Below are positions 11,111 to 21,626 of a DNA stretch of 64,000 nt, piece by piece. Location of the stretch: positions 3,224,001-3,288,000 of the forward strand of contig CM066293.1 in assembly GCA_033816765.1 (NCBI GenBank). Direction: 5' to 3'. The position numbers were made by a program, and so were the translations under genes. This stretch comes from Nothopassalora personata (taxonomy: Eukaryota; Ascomycota; Dothideomycetes; Mycosphaerellales; Mycosphaerellaceae). The notes under the pieces were generated by a model that was not told the DNA's origin, searched no databases, and was given only the letters and a program-made list of their open reading frames with translations. Within the stretch, counting starts at the first letter, position 1. Every line of letters begins with the position of its first letter.

Positions 11111-13576
11111 GAGATACCGACTATACTCGGAGAGTAGGGGAGAGAGCTAGTAATAGAAGTACGACGCCTCTCCTAGACCCCTTAGAAGGACGAGGAGGAT
11201 ACTATAGGCAGTAAATAGTAGTTATTCTATTTAATGCGAAGAACTAACTACGATAGTTTAATATAATAATACGAAGAGTCGACTACGAGATCGAATCCGA
11301 GTCTCGAAATAGTTATAGAAGCCTTTATTAGCGATTCTATTACTAAGACTCGTGTTAAGTTTACTACGCCGCGAAGTTAGGCGTAGGGTATTAGCCTTAA
11401 CAACTAAGAGGAACCCTAGGAGCGACGTATAGGCAAAACGCTACGCTCCGAGAAGTAGATATCGACGAATCCTACTTTAATAACGATAAAAGCGATAAAG
11501 AAAACTAAGACCTAGGATAGAACGGATTATAGTTACCGGAACTATAGGAAGAAAGTTAAGAAACCACTAGGCTAGATACTATCGAAGAAGATTAGGATCC
11601 GGAAGAATTAAGCGAAGAAGATTCCTCCGAAGGAGAAGAGAGCGACACTAACGATAACAATAAACAACTAACCTTTACGATTAATGTACCTAAGAAATTA
11701 TATAACATAATCGTATACCTATAAAGAAGGCACGAGGAATTCCTACCTAAGATAGGCGGACGAAGGATGCTATACTCTATTAAGTTTAATAAGACACTCG
11801 ATACCCTACGAGGTATAGCCTAGGGATACCTACTTATAGAAACAACCGAGAATCTAGTAACCGCTATTATAGAACGACTACCGATAGGGAGCCGAATAAT
11901 AGGAACCGGATATCTTATACCGTTAGGAACATTTATATCGAATAAATTACGTAACGTAGTATAACACGTACTCGTACTCTACTTAGAAACGTAGAAGATC
12001 TAGGAACGTTACCGAATGTAGGTGTAGATATAGAAAGGCTCGCGCTAGGTTTGAGCGGAGGCCTCGAGACACGAAGCACGACGTTCTATATACGAATAGG
12101 GAAAAGGATTAACTCCCTAGGAATAAGCGACCGAAGAGAGTTATATAACATAGAAAAGGCTTAAGCATTACTAATAATAATAGTGTTTCGAACTAAAATT
12201 ATCGTTAACGGGCATAAGATAGATACTATAATAGATTCCGGAGTAAGCGGGAACTTTACCTCCGAATTATTTATTATAAGACATAGGATCGCTACCTATA
12301 AGAAGAAAGAGGGTTATAAATTAATCGCGGTAGACGGATTATCCTTACCTAGTATAGAACGCGAGACGATACTGTTACTACTTACTATCTAACGGCACTA
12401 CGAGAAAATTATCTTAGATGTTACTAACATAGCTAGTTATAATATTGTACTAGGTATACCTTAGTTAAGAAAGCATAATCTAGTAATCGACTAGAGAAGA
12501 GGAGTACTTACATTTAGGGAATACGACTACGTTATCGACATTTAGCCTACGTAGCGGTAGCGTTCGCTAGTAGATAAAGTAAAGAGATAGCTAAATAGGA
12601 TATAGCTTACGCCGAATAGAAGGATAGAAGAACTACCTTCGACCGGGATAGACACTAGCGTAGGGCCGCCGGGTTACGAAGTTACTAGTAGTAATAGAAG
12701 TAATGTACTATCGAAGGATACTAATATCTTAGAGTTAAGTATTCCTAAAGAGTATCGTAAGTAGTCGCGACTCTTTAAAGAGGAGAGAGGTAAGGACGCC
12801 CTTCCTAAGTACCGCCTATAGGATTATAAGATTAATATTTAGCTAGGGAAAGAGCCTCTATAGGGGCCCCTATATTAAATGTCTAAAAAGAGCTATAGAT
12901 CCTACGAGAATAGCTAAAAGAGAAGCTAGCTAAAGGATAGATAAGAAGATCTACCTCAAGTATAGGAACTCTATATATATTCGTTCTAAAAGTAAACGGG
13001 AAGTTACGACTCGTATAAGACTATAGGAAGTTAAACGAGATTACGATTAAGAACCGATACCCGCTACCTAATATCGAAGAAGCATAAGATAGATTAACCG
13101 GATTAGACCAGTATACAAAGATTAACCTACGAGATGCCTTCTACGCTATACGGATAGTAGAAGGAGAAGAATAGAAAACTGCTTTTAGAATAAGATACGG
13201 ACTTTACGAATTCTTAGTTATACTAATAGGATTAACTAACGCACCCGTATCCTATTAGGACCTTGTTAACGAAACACTTAGAGACCTACTCGACGTATAC
13301 GTTATCGCTTATATAGACGATATATTAGTCTACACGAAAGGATCCCTTTAGAATTATATAAAGTAAGTCTAGGACGTATTCGAACGACTTACGCGTTTAG
13401 GATTTAAGACAGTACCCGAGAAATGCGAATTCTATAAGAAAGAAGTTAAATTCTTAGGCTTTATTATTAGTACTATAGGGATAACTATCGACCCTACGAA
13501 GACATAGTTAATTAGAGAATAGCTAGAACTAAAAACAGTTAAGGACGTACAATTATTCCTTAGACTAGCGACCTAC

Positions 13577-13737
13577 TGACACGGACAAGACAGCAACAGG
13601 GCGCAAACGTGTATTAGCCTTAGTATCGAGTAAGTTCTACGAAGAAGAGAAGTAAGAAGTCGCGAGAAGCGCGTGATAAGATCGGGCCCGAGGTCACGTG
13701 ACACCGAAGTGCGTCTGTGCAAAGGTAAACCGTGACA
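13577..13737 (-). repeat. Element E 3' LTR (left copy)
   Basis: 161 bp, identical by eye to 14782-14942; contains a CACGTG E-box. Confidence 0.93.
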
Positions 13738-13861
13738 CCACCCCCCCTCTCAAACCGCCGTACGCCCTCGTACGCGTGAATCAATCGCAATGGGGTATAT
13801 CCATCGCCATTACCCAATTCAATCCAATCCAATGTATATCTTGCCGCAGCAAGCCTTAAGC

Positions 13862-14414
13862 GAAGACAGTATCACACCGCAGTGTGCCTTGTGTCCACCA
13901 ACTGTATATCAAGCCTCAGCTTGCCTCAAGTTGTATCTGCGAAGACAGTATCACACCGCAGTGTGCCTTGTGTCCACCAACTGTATATCAAGCCTCAGCT
14001 TGCCTCAAGTTGTATCTGCGAAGACAGTATCACACCGCAGTGTGCCTTGTGTCCACCAACTGTATATCAAGCCTCAGCTTGCCTCAAGTTGTATCTGCGA
14101 AGACAGTATCACACCGCAGTGTGCCTTGTGTCCACCAACTGTATATCAAGCCTCAGCTTGCCTCAAGTTGTATCTGCGAAGACAGTATCACACCGCAGTG
14201 TGCCTTGTGTCCACCAACTGTATATCAAGCCTCAGCTTGCCTCAAGTTGTATCTGCGAAGACAGTATCACACCGCAGTGTGCCTTGTGTCCACCAACTGT
14301 ATATCAAGCCTCAGCTTGCCTCAAGTTGTATCTGCGAAGACAGTATCACACCGCAGTGTGCCTTGTGTCCACCAACTGTATATCAAGCCTCAGCTTGCCT
14401 CAAGTTGTATCTGC
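13862..14414. repeat. 79-bp minisatellite, seven perfect tandem copies
   Basis: Copies start at 13862, 13941, 14020, 14099, 14178, 14257 and 14336. They look identical and have no spacers. As 79 is one more than a multiple of three, successive copies shift frame. No plus frame contains a stop, so three overlapping ORFs of 185-279 codons run through the array. These are consequences of the repeat rather than evidence of a gene. Confidence 0.97.
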
Positions 14415-14699
14415 GCTCCGCCGGTGCTCCTCTTGCTGACGAGCCTGCTCAGCACCATCTCGGCCCTGAGTCTCGTCTTGTGTCTCTTGCGCCATCTTGC
14501 GCAGTCGTTCTACACCCTGGGTGTCGTCGAAATCCGGATTCCACTCTGACTCGTCTTCCACCTCACGTTGTCCTTCGGTTAGTGTGCCGTTCTGTCGTTG
14601 GCGCGCGTCGCGGAGGAACTTCTTCGTGAGTAGGTTAAGGTTCAGGTTGGGAATGAATTAGGATTCGTCTGCTCCGAGTGTCGTCTGGTTTGCGGCCAT
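14400..14699 (-). pseudogene. Element E gag N-terminal remnant
   Basis: Minus-strand frame of 100 codons from ATG 14699-14697. It starts MAANQTTLGADES and is interrupted by a TAA at 14660-14658. It then continues IPNLNLNLL and ends in a Gln/Glu/Arg-rich helix (RLRKMAQETQDETQ) at TGA 14402-14400, at the edge of the minisatellite. The position just inside the 5' LTR suggests a deleted Gag. The stop could be a CAA-to-TAA change. Confidence 0.55.
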
Positions 14700-14770
14700 T
14701 CGGACTCGGTGTCGCACGCGCGTTTCTGTGCACACGTGGTCGGGGTGATCGCTTGCGGCGATCGAGCGCG

Positions 14771-14780
14771 GTAGAACTTA
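14771..14780 (-). other. Element E predicted self-priming primer-binding site
   Basis: On the minus strand TAAGTTCTAC lies one base inside the 5' LTR. Its exact complement occurs inside the LTR at 14836-14845, which would then be the transcript start. Confidence 0.6.
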
Positions 14781-14781
14781 A

Positions 14782-14942
14782 TGACACGGACAAGACAGCA
14801 ACAGGGCGCAAACGTGTATTAGCCTTAGTATCGAGTAAGTTCTACGAAGAAGAGAAGTAAGAAGTCGCGAGAAGCGCGTGATAAGATCGGGCCCGAGGTC
14901 ACGTGACACCGAAGTGCGTCTGTGCAAAGGTAAACCGTGACA
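14782..14942 (-). repeat. Element E 5' LTR (right copy)
   Basis: 161 bp, identical to the left copy. An E-box CACGTG at 14900-14905 lies about 55 bp upstream (in element sense) of the predicted transcript start at 14845. Confidence 0.93.
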
Positions 14943-16954
14943 CCTACAACCGGAAATTCATTAAGGACTACGTAAAGATAGTAGTACTAATAACGATGCT
15001 TACGAGAAAAGACGTTACCTAGAAATAGGGAAAGGAACAGGTTAAAGCGTTTAAGAAACTTAAGGAATAATACGCTTTAGCCCCTACGCTTCGACTATTC
15101 GATAGTAGTAAAGAAGTCTATATCGAGACCGATACGTCTAATATAGTAATAGGCGCGTGTCTAATATAGACACACGATAGGTAGAGACACCTAGTAGCCT
15201 ATTACTCCCGGAAAATAACTATAGCGGAACAGAACTACGACATCTATAACAAAGAGCTTCTAGCTATTATTACTGCTATATAACATTAGAGAGTATATGT
15301 CGAGGGCCTACCGAAGTTAACGATTCTTTCTAACTATAAGAATCTTACGTACTTTACGACGACGAAAGAACTTACCTAAAGGTAAGCCCGCTAGTTGGAG
15401 CTGCTAGGACAGTATAAGTTCGAAATTAAATATACTCTAGGACGAGAGAATAGCCGCGCCGACGCGCTAAGCCGAAGAAGCAACTATATAGAAGGAAAAG
15501 AACTAGTGTAATACAAAGTACTAAAGACGAACCCCGACGGAAGTCTTAGCGCTAACATGAGAGAATTTAATAATATCGTACGGATATTAGGCGATAAGGA
15601 CGAGCAATTCCCTATATCGTAAGGAAAATACTAGGTACTAAAGGATCGAGAAGAAGAATATATACGATAACATTACGACGGACTAACTTATAGACACCCT
15701 AGGACTTTAAAGACAATAGACCTAATATAACGCAGTTTCTTATTCCTATAGATAAGACTTAAGGTATTACGCTACATTAAACAATACGTATACTACTAAC
15801 GAAACAAGGCTACGAGACATGCAAAATACGGTTACCGACAGTTTAGGACACTACCGACGAGACTATAGGATGAAGTTATAATAGACTTTATTACGAAACT
15901 CCTACCGTTAAGAGACTAAGTTACGAAACAACTATACGACATAATACTAGTTATAGTTAATAGACTTACGAATACGCACACTTTATTCCTATATTAGAGA
16001 CATATAATGTAGAGTAGCTCGGATACCCCGTACTAGATAGACTTATCCGATACTACGGATTCCCTCGAACGTTTATAACGGATAGAGATAAGCTATTTAC
16101 ATCGAACTACTAGAAAACGCTTATAGAAACGATTGAAATAAGACATAAGCTATTAATAGCATATTATCTAGAAATAGACGGACAAACGGAGAGGATAAAT
16201 TAAACACTCGAATAATACCTACGACACTATATTAACTACGTATAAGACAACTAGGTTTTATTACTACCAATAGCGTAGATTATACTAAATAACTACAAAT
16301 CGGAGACAACTTTAACGACACTATTCTATACAAACTTTAGTAAAGATCCTAATCTATTCGGAACACCTAGATCTTACCTATAAGCCGAAAGAGCAATCGT
16401 AACGACGGATACTCTTAAGGAAGTGTATAAAGAAACACGTAAGGCGATCGAAGATGCATAATAAAAACTGTCTTAATAACGGTAGGACATAAGAAAAATA
16501 GCACCTCTACTAAAAGAGGGGGATAAGGTCTATCTCCTTATAAAAAACTTAAGAATAAGAAGATAGACTAAGAAACTAGATTACGTTAAGGTCGGACTAT
16601 TTTTTATTAACAAAGTTATAGGACTAGTTAATTACCGCCTACGACTACTACCTAACGTAAAAATCTACCTAGTCTTCTACATCTCTAAGTTAGAACCCGT
16701 AGACGCTAAAACACCCTACTAGGAAAGCTTCTATTTTAAACCGGAAGCAGAAAACGAATTTAAGGTCGAAAGGATACTAAATAGGAAGGGTTAGCGATAC
16801 CTTATTAAGTAGAAAGGATACGACGATTTAGAAAATACCTAGGAACTAAAGGCGAACCTTACGAATTGCCGCTAGCTACTAAAGGATTTCTACTACCGCT
16901 AAGTAGCGGGAGCGCGCCGTTAACCGGTTCCGCTACTATACTATTAAGAGAACC

Positions 16955-17497
16955 CTAGAACCTATTATCGGCGAAACTATCTATAGCGCTCCGAGTTAGA
17001 GGACTTAGAGTAAGACCGGAATTAGGTATAGGTTCGAGTAGTAAGCCCTACGCTACTAGCTCCCGATCCGCCGCTTCCTCCTCCTCGATCTCTCGCTCCT
17101 CGAGAGCACGACTCTCCTCTACCTTACGGTTAATAGCATCTAACTGCTTCCGAAGACGCATCTCCTTCGTATACGCCTCTATTATTTTCGCCGAAGCTTC
17201 CGAAAGAGCCTCCTTCGTACGATCGAGATCGGCTAATAACTTCTTTCGCTAATCCCCGAGCTTTTTCTACTCTACCTTAGTTACCTTCGTATCGCACCGC
17301 GCTACGTTACTAAGATAGTAATAGGAACACTTTCCGGACGAGATATGCATACGGTATACTAGGTTGTTCTTCGTATACCGAGAATAAGGCTTTATAACCT
17401 CTTCTCCGAGGCGATAGACGCGGTTTACGCGGTTCTTTCGTTTTCGAGTAGATAACGCGTCTAAGGGCACGATAAGAGTAGGAAGAAGGGAAGACAT
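16955..17497 (-). pseudogene. Element D antisense cargo: Zn2Cys6-like coiled-coil protein, RIP-mutated
   Basis: Starts at ATG 17497 on the strand opposite to D and stays in one frame for 181 codons, with a few RIP-type TAG stops (17269, 17050). It ends at TAG 16957-16955 between pol and the 3' LTR. Residues 38-68 hold six positions, now Tyr, Tyr, Tyr, Cys, Tyr, Cys, spaced C-x2-C-x6-C-x8-C-x2-C-x7-C if the TAT codons were TGT. This fits the Zn(II)2Cys6 consensus. A long charged, heptad-like region follows (KKLLADLDRTKEALSEAS, MRLRKQLDAINRKVEE). C has a gene of the same architecture in the same place. Function unknown; the DNA-binding suggestion is inference. Confidence 0.75.
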
Positions 17498-17573
17498 CCT
17501 TACCTATAGTCGAAGTAGGAAACGTTAAGGTTATAACTAGTCTCGGGACGAGACTAGGCCGGAAGGGGGATAG

Positions 17574-17993
17574 TGTTACGGTCTAAGCGCGATAGGCCTA
17601 AGGCTTCCCCGTACTAGTACGTAACGACATTAGGATCCGTGTCTCGTAACATAGATCCCCTATATAGAGGATCCGTCGCTCCCTCGATAGACACTATAGA
17701 CCCTTTAGATCTATAGGATCTATAGGTAGACACTATAGATCTAGATAATGTATTCCTTATATTTAGGAACGTAGCGAAATGCCCTTATAGCTTCGAGGCG
17801 TTTAACTTACTGTTTAATATTACTGTTTAGAATATACTATAACCTAACCTCTACCTTACTGCTACTTAGTCTTTATAAGACAAGATAGCTACTACTTTAT
17901 TACTCTCCCTCGACTTCCTATCGGCCCGAGAATAAACCCGATTAAGCTTATCTTCTTAACTTGTAATATTATTAGGTTATACTAAACCTAATA
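17574..17993 (+). repeat. Element D 3' LTR
   Basis: 420 bp, closely similar to the 5' LTR, followed by target duplication gttag. Confidence 0.9.
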
Positions 17994-17998
17994 GTTAG

Positions 17999-18305
17999 CT
18001 CTAATCCGTTAAGGCGAGTAGGCGGTATATACTTAGCGAGTCTCCCTCTACCTCGGAGATACTACGTAGTAATGTCTACTAACTACCCTATGTAGGCCTA
18101 TCTAAGTTGTAGTAGTATAGAGCGGCGCTTATGTAAGTAGGGGTATTTACCGGTCCCGGGACCGTGAAATTAGGTTACGTAACGAGTAGCGTAGTAGCTA
18201 GAAAAACAAGAGGGTTAGCGGACCTAAACCCCTATGCCCTCTACTCGAGAGGTATAAATTAAATTGTTACCTTAATGCTACGCTTACAATGCTTAACTAT
18301 GTAGT
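17999..18305. other. RIP-mutated spacer
   Basis: CA/TG-depleted sequence between element D and the solo LTR. No coding or repeat structure recognised. Confidence 0.6.
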
Positions 18306-18503
18306 TATAAGGGCCGTAAGGCTATAAGGGGATGTTGTAATATATAGTACGCCTACGATCTTCTAATCGTAGATAAACTAAAGCTTACTTTCTTCTATCG
18401 ACGCTATGCGCGTCTCCTAGTGTACGTATACGCGTTACGTGCGGCATGCTAAGCCGGGTATAGCCGTATTATATATAAGGGTTAGCTATAGGCTACCCTT
18501 ATA
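18306..18503. repeat. RIP-mutated solo LTR of the A/A' family
   Basis: 198 bp matching the A' LTR at 38867-39064, including the CTAAAGCTT site, flanked by gtagt on both sides (18301-18305 and 18504-18508). The perfect 5-bp duplication shows a complete insertion later reduced by LTR-LTR recombination. Confidence 0.9.
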
Positions 18504-18508
18504 GTAGT

Positions 18509-19544
18509 ATATATCTTAATAGCTATACTAGGTCCTACTAGCTTACCTAAATGTCTAATTAAACCTAAATGAAATTAGGGTAAGTTAGACCTAAGGGACC
18601 CCCTTTAAACCTAAGGTTAACATAACCTATTAGTCGTTATTATATCCTCCCCTATTACGAACCTGTCCTTAGGTTCTAAAGTAGTAAGCCCGGGTACTAT
18701 AGATAGCGTAGTTAGTCGCTATAAGCTAAGGTAGTCTTATAGTAGCATAATAGCTTACCTTACTATTTAGCTTAATATATAAGATGTTAAGCAATCCTAG
18801 GGCCTACTAGCGATAGTTTATAAAGATCGGAAGGATTCTTCTAATAGAGACCGTAATAGTAACGTTAATAACCGCGACTCGCGCTATGTTAGCATTAATC
18901 GAATAGGCTAGATAGTCAAATAATACGAACGCCATTTATGAAATAAGTAAGTATTAGTACTAGTAACCTAATAAATCTAAGGACGAGTCTATTGCGTAGC
19001 TAGAAAGTTAGTTAAGGGAAGATAAGTAACTACAAGAAATAAGTAAGATCTAAGGACTAGAAGCATCCGTACCCGAAGCATTAACTAGAACTAGAATTAG
19101 AACTAGAATTAGAACTAGAATTAGAACTAGAATTAGAACTAGAAACCTATAGGCTATAGCTATAGCCGGAAAATCAACTAGAAACTAGGAGCCTATAAAC
19201 CCGTACTAACTACTTAGTTCCACTTATTCTTACATAACTCCTTTGTCTAGACCTACTCGTTATCGTGGCTAATACTAGTCTTACTAGACGCGTCCCTAAG
19301 TAGCTAGCTAGTAAAGTTCCTATAGTAGTTACGGAAGAAGCTCTCGTTACGCCCTTCGCTTATAAAGCACATCTACTCGAGAGTAGTAACTAAGCTAAGG
19401 TACTTATCTATTAATTTTATAGCTCGGACGCGCTAATTATGCATCTTCTTATAGAAGAGCTCCGAGTCTAGGCGGACCGTAGCATTAAGCTACCTTCTAG
19501 CATTAAGGATAACTTCGTTATCGTTCTAAGACTTCAAACCCGCT
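18509..19544. other. RIP-mutated DNA up to the assembly gap
   Basis: CA/TG-poor sequence. Apart from the 12-bp repeat at 19083-19144 I recognise nothing. A plus-strand frame with RIP-type stops may run through 19.2-19.54 kb, product unknown. Confidence 0.55.
19083..19144. repeat. 12-bp tandem repeat
   Basis: About five copies of aactagaattag. In one frame they encode alternating Leu-Glu. Confidence 0.85.
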
Positions 19545-19644
19545 NNNNNNNNNNNNNNNNNNNNNNNNNNNNNNNNNNNNNNNNNNNNNNNNNNNNNNNN
19601 NNNNNNNNNNNNNNNNNNNNNNNNNNNNNNNNNNNNNNNNNNNN
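19545..19644. other. Assembly gap, 100 N
   Basis: Exactly 100 N, the usual placeholder for a gap of unknown length. The sequence on its right begins with telomere repeats. Confidence 0.99.
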
Positions 19645-19824
19645 CCCTAACCCTAACCCTAACCCTAACCCTAACCCTAACCCTAACCCTAACCCTAACC
19701 CTAACCCTAACCCTAACCCTAACCCTAACCCTAACCCTAACCCTAACCCTAACCCTAACCCTAACCCTAACCCTAACCCTAACCCTAACCCTAACCCTAA
19801 CCCTAACCCTAACCCTAACCCTAA
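19645..19824. repeat. Telomere repeat, 30 perfect CCCTAA units
   Basis: 180 bp of uninterrupted CCCTAA starting directly after the gap. CCCTAA read 5'-3' is the expected left end of a chromosome, and the perfection argues for a true terminus rather than an old interstitial tract. It abuts a truncated RIP-mutated retroelement at 19825. Confidence 0.98.
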
Positions 19825-20289
19825 GTTTCTATGCGGAAGGCGACTACTCCTTCGATCGAGTTCCGCATCGCCTTCGTAAACCCTATAGCCTTACGGCTCT
19901 CGTTACTAACATACGTAAGACCGAGGCCTTTCGCTAGGTCTCCGTTAATTATAGCGTAGCACATATATCCTTTATCGATAAGGGTAAACGTTCCGTAACT
20001 TTCGTTTAGGAGTACGTCGGTATATACAAGATTCCTATTTATAGAACTCTTAACTGCGTTCTACCCCTTTACTAGTACTTTATTATCTCCTAGTTCTAGC
20101 TTTCGACTAGGAGCTAGTCTTTTCCTATCTCTTTGGGATCCGACTTAAACCTATCGTCCTCTAGGATCGGCGCGACCGAGGCCGCATTAATCCTAGTAGG
20201 ATTAACTGCTACGGCGTACGGGCATTCCTTTACTCGATGTCCGCTCGCTCTATAGCGGAAGTAGAGCTATTCTTAGCGCCTACGATCCC
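19825..20289 (-). pseudogene. RIP-mutated retroelement fragment: zinc knuckle and protease
   Basis: On the minus strand, a CCHC knuckle near 20230-20275 (YFRYRASGHRVKECPY, two Cys now Tyr) is followed by a retropepsin-like segment near 19.86-20.02 kb (LIDKGYMCYAIINGDLA). This comes from a Ty3-like element unlike A, C or D. It is cut by telomere repeats on the left and by the A LTR on the right. Confidence 0.6.
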
Positions 20290-20486
20290 TGTTAAGGGGA
20301 TGTCGCAATGTATAGCACGCCCACGACCTGCCAGTCGTAGATGAACTAATTCTTGCCTTTTGTTCAAGACGCATCGCGCGTCGCAAGGTGTACTCATGCG
20401 TGTCACGTGCGGCTTGGCAGCCGGTCGCGACCGCATGTCACATGCAAGGCCACATGTAGGGGTTAGCCACTGGGCTGCCCCTTACA
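20290..20486 (-). repeat. Element A 3' LTR (left copy)
   Basis: 197 bp, identical by eye to 26553-26749; contains CTAATTCTT at 20346-20354 and a CACGTG E-box. Confidence 0.95.
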
Positions 20487-20489
20487 ATT

Positions 20490-20503
20490 GCCTCCCCTCC
20501 CGT
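20490..20503 (-). other. Element A polypurine tract
   Basis: Minus-strand GGGAGGGGAGGC a few bases from the 3' LTR; it primes plus-strand DNA synthesis in LTR elements. Confidence 0.7.
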
Positions 20504-20787
20504 GCGAGCTGTCCTCAGCTCGCTAGTTGCTACGTAGAGGCTCCTATGTACTTCCAGAACCATAGTTGCTATGCGGCCCACATGCGGGTTGCGTGCGTGT
20601 CGTCATGTAGGTGTAGGTGAGTGAGGCTTGGTTGCCATGCCGACGCAGCTGGTTAGGGGCATAAAACTCCAGCCCAACCCAGCCCTTTCTCAGCACGCTC
20701 CCCAGCTCATCACCTTCGCCACACCACCACCACGCACCCGCACCGCACCATCATCGCAAGTGCCTCGCCAGCATCATCATCATCATC
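20504..20787 (+). promoter_or_regulatory. Probable promoter and 5' UTR of the antisense gene
   Basis: Between the 3' LTR and the antisense ATG. It contains the TATA-like cataaaa at about 20659-20665, followed by a C/CT-rich leader typical of fungal 5' UTRs and a run of cat triplets. Inference from composition and position. Confidence 0.4.
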
Positions 20788-21558
20788 ATGTCGGCCGTGC
20801 CCTCCTCGCCGCCATTCTCTGGCCGCTCCGCCTCCTCCAGCAGCACCAGCAGCGACAGCACCACCAGCGCCGCAGAAGACGAGCGCCGCCAGGCGGCTCT
20901 GGTGCGCGACGCACCCAGAACGCCTGGTGGTCGCAAGCGACCAGCATCACCCTCGCAGCCACCAACGCCCTCGCCAGCCACCAAGCTCTCGCAGAGAATC
21001 AACATGTGCATGCGGTGCCTCCCGTACTTCGTCAGGGGTAAGTCTCCACGCGCGTCGCCTGCGATTCGCATGCTAACCACTTGCTAGACGAGGCCGATGA
21101 CTGTGATAGTGTCACCACCGGCGAGCTCCTGAAGAAGTGTGGCCGCTGCAGGCGCAGCAAACACAGCTGCGTGCCCAACACCAGCCACGCCATCGCCTCG
21201 CTGGTGAGCCGCCTGCGCGCCGCGCGGTCCCAGCGCGACTTCCTCACGGCCATGATGGGCCAGGCGCCCACAGACCTCCAGCAGCAGGAGCTGGTGGAGC
21301 AGATCCGCCTGTGTGCCCAGCTGGGCAACGACATCAAGGAGGTAAGTCGCTGCTTCGCTCGTGCGAGTCGACTGCTACTCGCGGGGGAGGGCTCTAGTGC
21401 GTCCCCTGTGCTTCGGCTGACCCTTCCTATAGGCCATCAGGCAGTTCAATGCCTACAAGCACAAGCGTGCCGGGGAGACCCGCATGCGTGCCTCCGCCGC
21501 CGCCGCCACCACTGCCGACCAGGCATTCTTGCCTGAGTCACTGCGTGACGACAACTGA
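20788..21558 (+). CDS. Antisense cargo of element A: Cys-rich zinc-cluster-like protein, three exons
   Basis: Exons 20788-21037, 21088-21341 and 21433-21558 give 209 residues and TGA. The introns (50 and 91 bp) start GTAAG and end in TAG; the first has a GCTAAC branch site. Each exon alone is an apparent ORF, but only splicing keeps the frame. Residues 1-70 are Ser/Pro-rich. Six Cys lie at 74, 77, 89, 101, 104 and 111 (CMRC, KCGRCRRSKHSC): C-x2-C-x11-C-x11-C-x2-C-x6-C. A Leu/Gln-rich helical stretch follows (LQQQELVEQIRLC). The gene runs against the retroelement, so its introns are not removed from the genomic RNA and survive transposition. C and D carry RIP-mutated counterparts at the same place. 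Function unknown; DNA or RNA binding by the Cys cluster is inference. Confidence 0.85.
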
Positions 21559-21626
21559 GCCGCCACTCTTCAGCTTTTGTTTTGTTTATAGTTGAGAAAA
21601 GTTTTGTTTGTGCTCCAGTGCCAGTC

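Larger units (their letters stand above)
13577..14942 (-). mobile_element. Element E: young non-autonomous LTR retroelement in element D
   Basis: Two identical 161-bp LTRs (13577-13737 and 14782-14942) start TGACACGG and end GTGACA. They are flanked by the 5-bp duplication cctac (13572-13576 and 14943-14947). Minus orientation is inferred from a polypurine tract beside the left LTR on the minus strand and a gag-like remnant near the right LTR. The 1366-bp body is CA/TG-rich, so not RIP-mutated, although it sits in heavily mutated D. It encodes no RT and must use enzymes from another element. A minus-strand frame running through the PPT into the LTR (RFERGGGV) resembles the way pol of element B runs through its PPT. 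Confidence 0.93.
12183..16905 (+). pseudogene. Element D pol remnant: PR, RT, RNase H, IN, chromodomain
   Basis: The protease has an intact DSG active site (IIDSGVSGNF) near 12.24 kb. RT keeps YIDDILVY near 13.31 kb. At 13576 the frame is broken inside LRLATY by element E and resumes at 14948 with NRKFIKDY. RNase H follows near 15.12 kb (VYIETDTS), then the integrase core near 16.07-16.2 kb (FITDRDKLF, EIDGQTERIN). A chromodomain lies at about 16.74-16.90 kb (RYLIK.KGYDD), indicating a chromovirus. Many in-frame TAG/TAA codons make it non-functional. Confidence 0.9.
9683..17993 (+). mobile_element. Element D: RIP-mutated Ty3 chromovirus with antisense cargo, interrupted by element E
   Basis: LTRs at 9683-10103 and 17574-17993 start TGTTACGG and end ATA (ancestral ACA). 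The 5-bp direct repeat gttag flanks the element (9678-9682 and 17994-17998). A purine-rich PPT (ggaaggggga) precedes the 3' LTR, which sets the plus orientation. Order: gag with zinc knuckle, protease, RT, RNase H, integrase, chromodomain, then a minus-strand Cys-rich gene. Stop codons throughout are RIP-type. E lies inside the RT region and itself is not RIP-mutated, so it arrived after D was inactivated. C has a related pol but a different LTR. Confidence 0.93.

Noticed and set aside
13862..14414. CRISPR-like array
   Set aside because: Units are perfectly contiguous 79-bp tandem copies without spacers, in a eukaryote.
13790..14629. 279-, 221- and 185-codon overlapping plus-strand ORFs
   Set aside because: They arise because the 79-bp repeat has no stop in any plus frame. 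Composition is not protein-like, and the element runs on the other strand.
19645..19824. Interstitial telomere from an old chromosome fusion
   Set aside because: The repeats are perfect, occur in one orientation only and touch an assembly gap. A head-to-head or degenerate array would be expected at a fusion.
20360..20620. 86-codon ORF starting in the left LTR of A
   Set aside because: It covers LTR and PPT sequence; its counterpart frame in the right LTR does not continue. No domain.
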